Source: Pseudomonas sp. R28(2017) (GTDB lineage: Bacteria; Pseudomonadota; Gammaproteobacteria; Pseudomonadales; Pseudomonadaceae). Taken from it: DNA of 64,000 nucleotides. The position numbers and the translations under genes were made by a program. Location: contig NZ_NEHW01000003.1 in the NCBI RefSeq assembly GCF_002112505.1, positions 372,001-436,000 of the forward strand, written 5' to 3'. Shown one piece after another: positions 37,519 to 45,339 of this stretch. Position 1 is the first letter of the stretch, and the number at the start of each line of letters is the position of its first letter. The notes under the pieces were generated by a model. It was not told where the DNA came from. It saw nothing but the letters and a program-made list of their open reading frames with translations, and made no database searches.

Positions 37519-37740
37519 TTCGGACCTGATGCTGGTAATAATGAACGGCACCAATCGGTTATCACAGGCCGCTCATAGGCAACCGTCTCCGGCCTGGCGG
37601 CCGGAGACGTACCAAGGCACTACAGGATCGGCATGAACGTGTTTTTTCTCTAAATCAGGAACGCGCTATAGAGCTCGCCAGTGTGCCTCGAACCGCGCCA
37701 CGGCTGCTTGAACAGACCCTAGGTTCAGCCGAAAGTAGAC
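37519..37740. other. non-coding stretch upstream of the retron
   Basis: Contains a perfect 11-bp hairpin at 37584-37609 (CGTCTCCGGCC-TGGC-GGCCGGAGACG). A T-run lies only 30 bases later, so it is at best a weak terminator for the recombinase operon. No gene is visible. Confidence 0.5.
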
Positions 37741-37768
37741 TTGACAAAAGCTCGCATACCAATAATAT
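37741..37768 (+). promoter_or_regulatory. sigma-70 promoter of the retron RNA
   Basis: TTGACA at 37741-37746 is a perfect -35 box. With a 16-base spacer, TAATAT at 37763-37768 serves as -10. Transcription would begin near 37775, just before the first strand of the a1/a2 stem of the retron RNA. Confidence 0.7.
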
Positions 37769-37769
37769 T

Positions 37770-37960
37770 GGTGCCCTCTTTACGCGCTTTAGGAGCTTTC
37801 GAGCTCTAGTCTGGTGTATAGCCGGACTCTAATTTATTGAACGGTATTAGTTGCGACGAAGGCTCGCGTGGGCTTCACTCGTCGCACTCGTGCCTTAGCA
37901 CTCGCACTCCTCGCAAATCCCACGCGAGCCTTCGCCGCTATATCTTTGGTAAAGAGAACC
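37770..37960 (+). ncRNA. retron msr-msd RNA (template and primer for msDNA)
   Basis: Non-coding RNA on which the reverse transcriptase makes msDNA. Region a1 (CTCTTTAC, 37776-37783) pairs with a2 (GTAAAGAG, 37949-37956), extended by GGT/ACC. The msr part shows GAGCT-TTCG-AGCTC (37793-37806), AGTCTGG/CCGGACT (37808-37828) and CTAAT/ATTAG (37829-37850). The candidate branching G lies in TTTAGG at about 37792. The msd part is a 20-bp stem with one mismatch (37853-37872 with 37919-37938) closed by a 46-base loop. Order and architecture match the Ec86/Eco1 class. Exact ends are estimates. Confidence 0.82.
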
Positions 37961-38003
37961 TCCTGGAGACGCAATCAAGTGCCATGGACTAGGGTCGACT
38001 AAC

Positions 38004-38966
38004 GTGACGTTGAAGTACGATGACAAAAGACTCGAGTCACTAGCTCATATTTCTCTTGAAAACTCCCGTGTCGTTCTGACTCATCCAATCCTTTTTCTCT
38101 GCGGTGGCCAAGTAGACGTTAAGTCGGCTGTTCCGACTTCTGTTAGAGGGGCACTTGTTGAGTATTTGCACAAAGCCCGTTGTCATCTTGCAGACAGCAT
38201 TACTCTGGCTGAAGACTTTAAAGACTGGATTCATGATGCTGTTTACAAAGATCTCTTGGCCTTTGAGAGCGACATTGCACACATATCATCCTTGATTGTT
38301 ATAATCCTCGAAAGTCCGGGCGCACTAGCTGAGCTCGGGCTATTTGTTAAAAACAAAGCTCTCAAGAATAAAATACTGGTCTTTGTCAGGCAAGATCATT
38401 ACGAAGAAAGTTCCTTCATTAAGCTCGGGCCATTAAGATACTTGCAAGGCGTAAAGGAAAGCAGCGTCTGCTCCTATCCTTGGGATAACAATGACCTAGC
38501 AGGAAGTCTATCTTCTTCATTAAAAGAGATGAGAGAAGATATCTTAGGCGCCATATCTAATCGAGACGACTCAGAGGCGTTCAACATAGATAATGAAGGG
38601 CACATCGCCTTCGTAATTTATGAAATCATTAAAGTTTTCAGAGCTTTGAAGCTTATGGAGATTGAAGGCTACCTTCGAGCCCTCGACATTAACATTTCAA
38701 GAGACAAACTAAAAAGACTTATATTTCTGCTCGGAAAATTCAACCTGATTAAGAGCTCGAAGCGAGGCCATATCGACTATTACTATGTCGCCCTCGATGT
38801 AGTTATGGTGGAGTTTGCAGGGAAATTTGAACCGACCAAGGTTAAACTTGCGGCACAGCAATATTATGCGACCAATGATAGCGAATCGAGAAGAATGCAT
38901 GTGATTCAGTCTGCCTACGCTATGGCTACTCCCGAGCCGGTCGTCTTGCCAGTGGGGGCGGAGTGA
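38004..38966 (+). CDS. retron effector: nucleoside deoxyribosyltransferase-like protein with C-terminal DNA-binding domain
   Basis: Toxic effector of a type II-A retron. The 320-residue protein starts at GTG 38004 with a weak AGGG site 9 bases upstream. The N-terminal half is a nucleoside-2-deoxyribosyltransferase-like fold with FLCGG (about 31-35) and ESPGALAELGLF (about 103-114), closely parallel to the Ec86 effector (LCGG and ESPGSFTELG). FIKLGPLRYL also has a counterpart there. Residues of about 200-290 look like a winged helix. In Ec86 the msDNA and reverse transcriptase hold the effector inactive until phage attack, after which it destroys a nucleotide pool; the same is inferred here. 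Confidence 0.85.
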   Translation: MTLKYDDKRLESLAHISLENSRVVLTHPILFLCGGQVDVKSAVPTSVRGALVEYLHKARCHLADSITLAEDFKDWIHDAVYKDLLAFESDIAHISSLIVIILESPGALAELGLFVKNKALKNKILVFVRQDHYEESSFIKLGPLRYLQGVKESSVCSYPWDNNDLAGSLSSSLKEMREDILGAISNRDDSEAFNIDNEGHIAFVIYEIIKVFRALKLMEIEGYLRALDINISRDKLKRLIFLLGKFNLIKSSKRGHIDYYYVALDVVMVEFAGKFEPTKVKLAAQQYYATNDSESRRMHVIQSAYAMATPEPVVLPVGAE

Positions 38967-39904
38967 TGCTGATTTTAGAAGAACTGGCAAGCAAGCTATT
39001 AATCAGTACCGCAGAATTAGTAAAGTTTGTTAACACTGCACCCTACCGATATAAGGTGTATTCAATTCCAAAACGGAGTGGTCGAGGACTAAGAGTCATT
39101 GCACAGCCTACTGAAGTGCTAAAAGTAATACAGCGCATGGTTCTCGATAGTTACTTGAAGGACCTTCCGATCCATGATTGCGCTACAGCTTATAGAGATG
39201 GCTTAAGCATCAAGGAAAACGCCGCAGTACATCTGGGTAGCAAATATCTGCTAAAGATGGATTTTTCGGACTTCTTTCCGTCCATAGGACCGAGCGATCT
39301 TATTTCGCACATAAAGAAACATAGAAAAGATATCGCTAGAGAAGATGCTTACGCCGTAAGGAAAGTATTTTTCTGGGCTACAAAGAAAGACCCTGTGCAT
39401 AGACTTAGCATCGGCGCACCATCATCACCTTTCATATCTAACACCTTGATGTACGATTTTGACTGCAAGATTTTCGAAGAGTGTGCTCGTTTAGGTGTCA
39501 AGTACACACGTTATGCGGACGATCTCACATTTACAACTAATGTACGAGGCGTTCTGTTTGAGCTTCCCGATATAGTAACCAAGACTTGTGCCGAGATTGA
39601 ATATCCGACCTTAAGAGTAAACCAGGAAAAAACTGTTTTTTCGTCAAAAGGAAACAACCGCCACGTCACAGGGCTAGTACTAACAAATGACAACAAAATA
39701 TCACTAGGCCGAGAGAAAAAAAGATACTTTAGATCATTGATTCATAGATACTCACTTGGTGGCATGTCTAGTAAAGACATCTATGCACTCAAGGGAAGGC
39801 TGGCATTCGCTAAGCACGTGGAGCCGACATTCTATAATGCTATTGTTCAAAAGTACGGTGCGGAACTAATTAAATCAATCATGGAATACCAGATTTTAAA
39901 ATAG
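38966..39904 (+). CDS. retron reverse transcriptase
   Basis: Synthesises msDNA from the msr-msd RNA. The 312-residue protein has the palm motifs SIPKRSGRGLRVIAQP and KMDFSDFF (first catalytic Asp about 99), SIGAPSSPFISN, and the catalytic YADD (about 183-186). Two retron hallmarks are present: NAxxH as NAAVH (about 85-89), and VTG in RHVTGLVL (about 234-236), which contacts the msr. The ATG at 38966 shares a base with the effector's TGA; a GTG one codon earlier is possible. AT-rich codon use differs from the chromosome. Confidence 0.95.
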   Translation: MLILEELASKLLISTAELVKFVNTAPYRYKVYSIPKRSGRGLRVIAQPTEVLKVIQRMVLDSYLKDLPIHDCATAYRDGLSIKENAAVHLGSKYLLKMDFSDFFPSIGPSDLISHIKKHRKDIAREDAYAVRKVFFWATKKDPVHRLSIGAPSSPFISNTLMYDFDCKIFEECARLGVKYTRYADDLTFTTNVRGVLFELPDIVTKTCAEIEYPTLRVNQEKTVFSSKGNNRHVTGLVLTNDNKISLGREKKRYFRSLIHRYSLGGMSSKDIYALKGRLAFAKHVEPTFYNAIVQKYGAELIKSIMEYQILK

Positions 39905-40311
39905 CTGTTTGCTCTCAGGTCTCGACTCACCTGCATACAGCTCTTAGCCACGACACCAAAGCGCTAGGCCTCACAAGAACAAGCGTCAGTAAATCTGTAT
40001 TGATCTAGGACACGCATCCTTTCTTTTATTCATTACATCCACAACGTATCGATCACTTTAATTTTGGCACTTCCCATAACCTTGCGCCGCAGAAAAGGAG
40101 ACAAATTTATTTTTCGGCGATGATTGACGTGCCATTAAATAAATTTGTCCCCTTTTTCCTTCAGAGCGGATAGCTAACGCCCGAGACTGAATACTCAGCA
40201 CACTAACATTTACGCTTAAAAAGTCAGGACCTTACTGTAGATAGTGATCTAGGTTGTGCTCGCGCACGGAACTAGCTCACTCAACTATTCTCCGCTGCAT
40301 GTAATCCCTGA
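39905..40311. other. intergenic stretch between the retron and the OLD-like gene
   Basis: Lies between convergent genes. The main feature is the long AT-rich inverted repeat at 40093-40156. No gene is visible. Confidence 0.55.
40093..40156. repeat. 20-bp inverted repeat, MITE- or REP-like
   Basis: AAAAGGAGACAAATTTATTT (40093-40112) and AAATAAATTTGTCCCCTTTT (40137-40156) are inverted copies with one mismatch. GGGGACAAATTTATTT-type ends are common near short repeat families in gammaproteobacteria. The T-run after it could also let it act as a terminator for the reverse transcriptase gene. Confidence 0.65.
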
Positions 40312-42006
40312 TCAGTCGTGCCAAATTTCACCCGCAATCTCAGATAAAGTCGGATCAGCAATACCTCTAGTTACCCTACAAAGGTCGATATTCTGTCCAA
40401 CTTGAGCCTGTAGCTTTCCTCTGAGAGAACGCTCTACAATTTTCCCGTGCATGAAGCCGCGCATATTGCCATCAAAGTTTTGCGTGCACTGCCGAGCAAT
40501 AACACCAGCATTTGGCTTGGCGCCACCTCTGTAGGAATCTTGAAGCTGTCGATTGTATATTGTGTTTATGTACTTCTCCAGTATCGCATCTCGTCGTTCA
40601 TTGAGACACTCCTCTATCAACACTGAAACTTGCTGCTGTGTTAGCCGCGGGTATAACTCGGAAATATGCTCCTCATCTACAAAATGACTTTCAGCATCAT
40701 TCCCGACCGAAATAAAAACTTTTATACCTACAGCTTCTAAACCTTCCTTATACTCCAAAACTTCTGCGTCCGTCATATAATCCCGATCGCGATGAACAAC
40801 TACAGTTGTACCTGGAGCATGTTCAACTATAAATGAATTCAACGCCTGCGCGATCTGTATATTCGAGCAACCATTATATGACCAGACTTGATACTCCCCA
40901 GGCAAGAAACCAGAAGCCTCAGCAATAAGATTTATGTAACTTACATCTGCATCTTCAGTAAGCAATATGCAAGGTATCTCGCCATTTCTCAGTTGATCCC
41001 CCTTATCAAGAGCCCCGATTTCTAGCAAAATGCTTCGCTCAAGGTCTTCCGAATCCTCAACCAAAGAACAATTATTTATCCAGTGAATAGTCGCATCATC
41101 TTTAAGCGCATCGAAAAAATGTCGAGAATGCGTAGATATTATAAGTTGACAGCCGGTTTCTTGATGTAGCTCTTTGAGCAAGATCGCTAAAATTCTTTGG
41201 TTATTTGGGTGCAAGTGCGAATCAGGCTCATCCAATATAAGCAGCTTAGGCTTGTACAAATAGTAATAAGCCAGTATTTGAATGGCTTGTAGAATTCCTG
41301 TCCCACACGAATCAATTGGCAGCGACACTTCATTACTAGTAACTCTCGCATTGATATGCTCATCAATATTGGAGTCAAACCTCACGCTTATCTCATAATC
41401 TGGAAATACAGTCTTAAACTTATCCTTAAACGATTGCCATGACTGATTATCCTTAGATAGCAGCAGCAAAATATTTCTAAAGACACTATTCGAGTCTCCT
41501 TTTGCAGCAGCTTTGCGGACAACTGATGGCGGTCTATATTCTTCAAAGGAAGGTATTCCTGCTAGACCAGGAACAATCATTGAATAAGGGCTTTCAATAT
41601 TTTGGAGATGCTCTCCCAACGCTCGACCTTCTAGCGAGGTAGTAATATTTCTATTCCTACCTTTTCGTATAGTAACAGTTGAATTTGTGTTCTCAACAAA
41701 AGTTACTTTAATCGCATGCTCCAATGAAGTCTGAAGCCTTCCGTACGGTGCTAACGCTTCAACGTCCCTCAAAGGTGAGTAAATCAACGATTCACTAGAA
41801 AGTGATGAGGGGCATCTATCTTGAGACCACCGCGCGCCTTGTTGTGCAGTAGTCTGTGCAATAGACACAGAAAATTGGATTGCTTGCTGAATACTGCTCT
41901 TACCCGCATTATTAGATCCAATAAGGAGATTTATACCTCCTAGAGGAATTTCAATATCCGTAATGTTCTTAAATCGCTCAATTTTCACAGAACTAAGCAA
42001 ACCCAT
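40312..42006 (-). CDS. OLD-like AAA ATPase with C-terminal TOPRIM-like domain
   Basis: A 564-residue protein. The ATPase half has Walker A GSNNAGKSS (about 30-38), Walker B KLLILDEPDSHLHP (D259, E260) and the H-loop LIISTHSRHF. The second half has TOPRIM-like acidic motifs, LLTEDADVSYI (E351) and VVHRDRDY (D407, D409), as in overcoming-lysogenisation-defect nucleases. Many such proteins are anti-phage nucleases (for example GajA-type). AAGGAG abuts the ATG at 42006 with no spacing; TTG codon 3 (42000), MLSSVKIERF, would have ideal 6-base spacing. No partner gene is adjacent. AT-rich. Confidence 0.8.
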   Translation of the reverse strand: MGLLSSVKIERFKNITDIEIPLGGINLLIGSNNAGKSSIQQAIQFSVSIAQTTAQQGARWSQDRCPSSLSSESLIYSPLRDVEALAPYGRLQTSLEHAIKVTFVENTNSTVTIRKGRNRNITTSLEGRALGEHLQNIESPYSMIVPGLAGIPSFEEYRPPSVVRKAAAKGDSNSVFRNILLLLSKDNQSWQSFKDKFKTVFPDYEISVRFDSNIDEHINARVTSNEVSLPIDSCGTGILQAIQILAYYYLYKPKLLILDEPDSHLHPNNQRILAILLKELHQETGCQLIISTHSRHFFDALKDDATIHWINNCSLVEDSEDLERSILLEIGALDKGDQLRNGEIPCILLTEDADVSYINLIAEASGFLPGEYQVWSYNGCSNIQIAQALNSFIVEHAPGTTVVVHRDRDYMTDAEVLEYKEGLEAVGIKVFISVGNDAESHFVDEEHISELYPRLTQQQVSVLIEECLNERRDAILEKYINTIYNRQLQDSYRGGAKPNAGVIARQCTQNFDGNMRGFMHGKIVERSLRGKLQAQVGQNIDLCRVTRGIADPTLSEIAGEIWHD

Positions 42007-42563
42007 CTCCTTATTAACATAAAAACATTAGAGATCAAAACTATAAAAGTCATTACCCGAACGATCAAAATCCGTTATGCAACAGAGCAACAATTCATCA
42101 AGCAATGCTTTAGCGCACAATCAATGCCTCCCGACAATGACAATCATGGCCACTGACCGTCCCAGCCAAATTTAACCGGGAACGCCCCTTCAGAAATGAC
42201 AGGCCATGGATAATTATTATTTCTTAACGCAGCCAAAAAACTACCGCAGCCTCAAATATCGTAAGTTACATCGCGACGGTTATGCTCACCACTTGTAACA
42301 GGAAGCTATCATTTTGCCAGCAACACGTCCATCGGTGAGTAGCTACAGCGGGCCGATTGTCACTGCTTAACAGCTCTAGAGGGACTCCCCTATTCGTGAA
42401 ACCACGCGAGATTAGCCATAGCCCAGAACGTTAGAGTGCTTCCCATCTTGCTAAAGTTAGTTATGCATCTTGGACTATCAGACAGAGCCTTAGGGTAGTT
42501 TTAGAGATACTGGCTCATGCGCATTGACTAAAAATCGCTACATATCAAAAACTTACTGAGTTT
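42007..42563. other. distal non-coding end of the integrative element
   Basis: About 560 AT-rich bases between the OLD-like gene and the right attachment site. I see no gene, only short frames. It must contain the promoter of the OLD-like gene; no clear box stands out. Confidence 0.5.
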
Positions 42564-42584
42564 TTCGACTCCTGGTGCCACCAT
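42564..42584 (+). other. attR, degenerate copy of the tRNA-Thr 3' end
   Basis: TTCGACTCCTGGTGCCACCAT matches the tRNA-Thr T-loop, 3' T-stem and acceptor end except for one base change and the loss of GGC before ACCA. It is followed within 15 bases by a terminator, as expected for the original 3' flank of the tRNA gene before integration. Confidence 0.75.
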
Positions 42585-42593
42585 ACGCAGTAC

Positions 42594-42624
42594 TAAAAAG
42601 GCTCACCGAAAGGTGGGCCTTTTT
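42594..42624 (+). terminator. terminator behind attR (original tRNA terminator)
   Basis: AAAAAGGCTCACC-GAAA-GGTGGGCCTTTTTT is a strong stem with a T-run. In the uninserted chromosome it would end the tRNA-Thr transcript. Confidence 0.85.
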
Positions 42625-42871
42625 TGTTTTCAGTGTCGTTTGCACGAGCAAATGCAACACGACAACCATTGACCACGTACACGCAGCGAAATGCAGGCCT
42701 GCTGAGGCCATTCTGGGATGCCAACGACTCCCGTTACTTTGGCTTGCGCATGGAAGACCCATGCGGCGCACATGTGTGAGTCATGGTTACCGATGAAATG
42801 CCAGGTGAAGAGGCTGTGCTGTAGCTGCCATAGCTTGTTCATAGCCTGACGCTGGACGCCTCCCTGCCCTA

Positions 42872-42899
42872 ACAAAAGGGGCCGCGTTGCGGCCCCGAT
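42872..42899 (-). terminator. terminator of the TonB receptor gene
   Basis: On the minus strand GGGGCCGC-AAC-GCGGCCCC is followed by TTTTGTT, directly after the receptor stop codon. Confidence 0.85.
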
Positions 42900-42902
42900 T
42901 GA

Positions 42903-45200
42903 TCAGAACGCAGTACTGACCGTCAGCGACATGTTCCGCGGATCGCCGTAGATCGCCCCGGCATAGAACCCGTACTGGGTGTAGTAGTGCTTGTCGAACA
43001 GGTTGTCGACATTGAGGCTCACCGAGGTGTCGTCGGTCAGCTGGTACTTGGCCATGGCGTTCCAGATCGCATAACCGGACCAGTTCACGTCGGTCGCCCC
43101 TGCACTCACGCCGTTCACCGGCTGCCCCGCGGGGCTGGAGATGGCGCGGATGTTGGTTTGTGCCTTCACCCCGGCGCCGAGGGTCAGGCGGTCCAGCGGG
43201 CCGGACAGGCGATAGGTGGTCGAGGCCTTGAACAGGTGCGACGGGTCGCTGCGCCCATCGCTGTCGACGCGACGGAAGTGCAGGTAGGTATAACCGGCAT
43301 AGAGGTTCCAGTTTGGCGTCAGGGCGCCGGCGATTTCCAGGTCGATACCGTCGGTTTCCTGGCCGGTGCCGGCCTTGTAGGCATCACCGCCAGTCGGCGT
43401 GGTCAGGCCGTTATCAAGCACTGCCTTGTTCTGCTGCTTGGTGCGGAAGTACGCCGCCGAGGCGTTCAGGCGCCCGTCCAGCCACTCGCCCTTGATACCG
43501 GTCTCGTAGCTCTGGCCACGAATCGGCTCGACCTTGGTACCGCTTTCGGTCTCGGCCGTCTGCGGGTTGAAGATGTCGGTGTAGCTGGCGTACAGCGAGT
43601 AGGTGTCGTTGAGGTCGTATACCGCACCCAGGTACGGGGTGACGATGCCGTTGTTCTGCTGGTTGCTGCGCACACCGGCCACGCTGTTGGTGGTTGCCGA
43701 ATAATCGGTGGTGCGCACGCCGACGATCACCGACAGCGGGTCGGTGATGCTCAGCCGGGTGGCGGCATACATGCCCTGCAAGCGAGTGGTGGTCTTGCTG
43801 TGGCGGCCGGTGCGCGTGGCGATCATGTCGTAGTCGCTGTCCACGCCGTTGTGCCAGTCGGTGAGCGGGAAGCCGTTGTTGGCGCGGAACTGGCAGCCCA
43901 CCGAGGGTGCGCTGACGCGGTCGTCGCTGACCATGGTGCAGCTGTATTCCGGCGACCAGGCCACGGTACGGCTGTCGTTGTAGCCGACCATCGCCTGGTG
44001 GGTGCGGCCGAACAGCTGGAACGGGCCAGACAGGTCGATCTGCGCAGACTGCTGGGTGGTGTCGCTGGAACTGTGCAGGCCGTTGAGCACCGCGCCGCTG
44101 CCATCCTGGTCCCAGTAGCCGCCATAGCTGCCACGGCCAGCCGAGTTGACCTTGGCCAGGCCACGGTGGTTGAGCACTTCGGCAGTGCTCTGGGCAGCCT
44201 TCAGGTCCAGGGTCCAGTCGTTGTCGAAGCGGTGCTCCAGCGAGCCGAAGGTGGTGCGGGTGGTGTATTCGCCGAAGCTCCAGCTCGGCACCACGTTGGT
44301 GCTGCGCGGCAGGTCGGTCTTGCTGCCGTCCTTGTACCAGATCGGGATGTTGGCGCCCCAACCGCCACCGACCACCTTGTTGTATTCGTACTGGTAGCCG
44401 GCGCCAATCGTGGTGGCATCGTCGATGTCGAACGCGAAGTTGGCCAAGGCTGCGCGTGAGCGTTCGGACTGGTTGTCGCGGAACGAGTTGGCGTCGCCCT
44501 GGGTCATCACGAAGCGCGAACGCAGGCGGCCGTCTTCGGACAGCGGCAGGTTGAGGTCGGCGCCCAGGCGGCGTTTGTCCCAGCTGCCATAGGTGGCGTA
44601 GGCGCTGCCGCCGAAGGTTCTGGTCGGTGCCTTGCGGATCAGGTTGACGGTGGCCGATGGGTCTCCGGTGCCCCCCAGCAGGCCGTTGGCGCCGCGGACG
44701 ATGTCGATGCGCTCGTACAGGTCCATGTTCAGCGCGTTGCCGCCACCGCTGAAGTCGGAACCGCCCTGGAATTGCAGGCCGTCGACCTTCCAGTTGCTGA
44801 TCGAGTAGCCGCGGGCACGGAAGTCGGTGCGCCCTCCCACTTCGGACTTGGTGGCGCTCACGCCTGGCGTGGTGTCCAGCGCCTGCTCGATGGAGTGCAC
44901 ATCGCGGTCATCCATCTGCTGGCGGGTGATGGTGGTCACCGACTGCGGCGTCTGCCGCGGGGTCAGCTTCAGGCCGGTGGAACTGCGGGTGCTCTCCACC
45001 GTGTAGCCAAGCTGGCCGGTTTCATCTGCGGACACTAGCGCACTGTCCTCGATCTGCGTGGCATCCAGCTCCAGGGGCTGGCGTTCGGCAGCCAAGGCGC
45101 TGCCACTGATGGCGACGGCAATGAACAAGGCAAGCGGGTGCAGGCGGCTGCCGCCCCGGACAACTGGAGTGAAGTCGGTCATGGCGCTCTTGTGATTCAT
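42903..45200 (-). CDS. TonB-dependent ferric-siderophore receptor (FhuE/FpvA-like, no STN domain)
   Basis: Outer-membrane gated channel for a ferric siderophore, 765 residues. A signal peptide ends at about residue 38 (SGSALAAE). There follow a TonB-box-like LGYTVESTRSSTGL region, a plug domain (TPRQTPQSVTTITRQQM at about 80-96, then GVSATKSEVGGRTDFRARGY), and a 22-strand barrel ending in Phe (LTVSTAF). The N-terminal signalling domain found in FpvA/FecA is absent, so it should not signal to an anti-sigma factor. It is divergent from a two-component pair that may control it. Confidence 0.9.
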   Translation of the reverse strand: MNHKSAMTDFTPVVRGGSRLHPLALFIAVAISGSALAAERQPLELDATQIEDSALVSADETGQLGYTVESTRSSTGLKLTPRQTPQSVTTITRQQMDDRDVHSIEQALDTTPGVSATKSEVGGRTDFRARGYSISNWKVDGLQFQGGSDFSGGGNALNMDLYERIDIVRGANGLLGGTGDPSATVNLIRKAPTRTFGGSAYATYGSWDKRRLGADLNLPLSEDGRLRSRFVMTQGDANSFRDNQSERSRAALANFAFDIDDATTIGAGYQYEYNKVVGGGWGANIPIWYKDGSKTDLPRSTNVVPSWSFGEYTTRTTFGSLEHRFDNDWTLDLKAAQSTAEVLNHRGLAKVNSAGRGSYGGYWDQDGSGAVLNGLHSSSDTTQQSAQIDLSGPFQLFGRTHQAMVGYNDSRTVAWSPEYSCTMVSDDRVSAPSVGCQFRANNGFPLTDWHNGVDSDYDMIATRTGRHSKTTTRLQGMYAATRLSITDPLSVIVGVRTTDYSATTNSVAGVRSNQQNNGIVTPYLGAVYDLNDTYSLYASYTDIFNPQTAETESGTKVEPIRGQSYETGIKGEWLDGRLNASAAYFRTKQQNKAVLDNGLTTPTGGDAYKAGTGQETDGIDLEIAGALTPNWNLYAGYTYLHFRRVDSDGRSDPSHLFKASTTYRLSGPLDRLTLGAGVKAQTNIRAISSPAGQPVNGVSAGATDVNWSGYAIWNAMAKYQLTDDTSVSLNVDNLFDKHYYTQYGFYAGAIYGDPRNMSLTVSTAF

Positions 45201-45339
45201 TTGGGAAGGCTTCGTATTCGCAGATGATTTTTTGTTACGATTCTAGGGATCCGCCCCCTGGGCTCCATACCCGGCTTGTACGGGGATGTAATTGAACGTA
45301 ACGAGCGCTGCCGGCCCTCGCCCAACAGGTGTTTTCCCG

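Larger units (their letters stand above)
42585..42902. other. gap between the element and the TonB receptor gene
   Basis: Two terminators lie here. A minus-strand frame at 42630-42875 is Trp/Cys-rich, has no ribosome site and looks accidental. No gene is called. Confidence 0.5.

Noticed and set aside
37584-37609. Hairpin upstream of the retron as terminator or as part of the msr
   Set aside because: No T-run follows directly, and it lies upstream of the clear retron promoter, so it is unlikely to be part of the retron RNA.
37873-37918. CACTCG repeats as a possible CRISPR or tandem-repeat array
   Set aside because: Units are six to seven bases, unevenly spaced and inside the msd loop. There are no spacers and no cas genes anywhere in the window.
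42630-42875. 81-codon minus-strand frame next to attR
   Set aside because: Unusual composition (Trp, Cys and His rich), no ribosome site, and crosses the edge of the terminator region.
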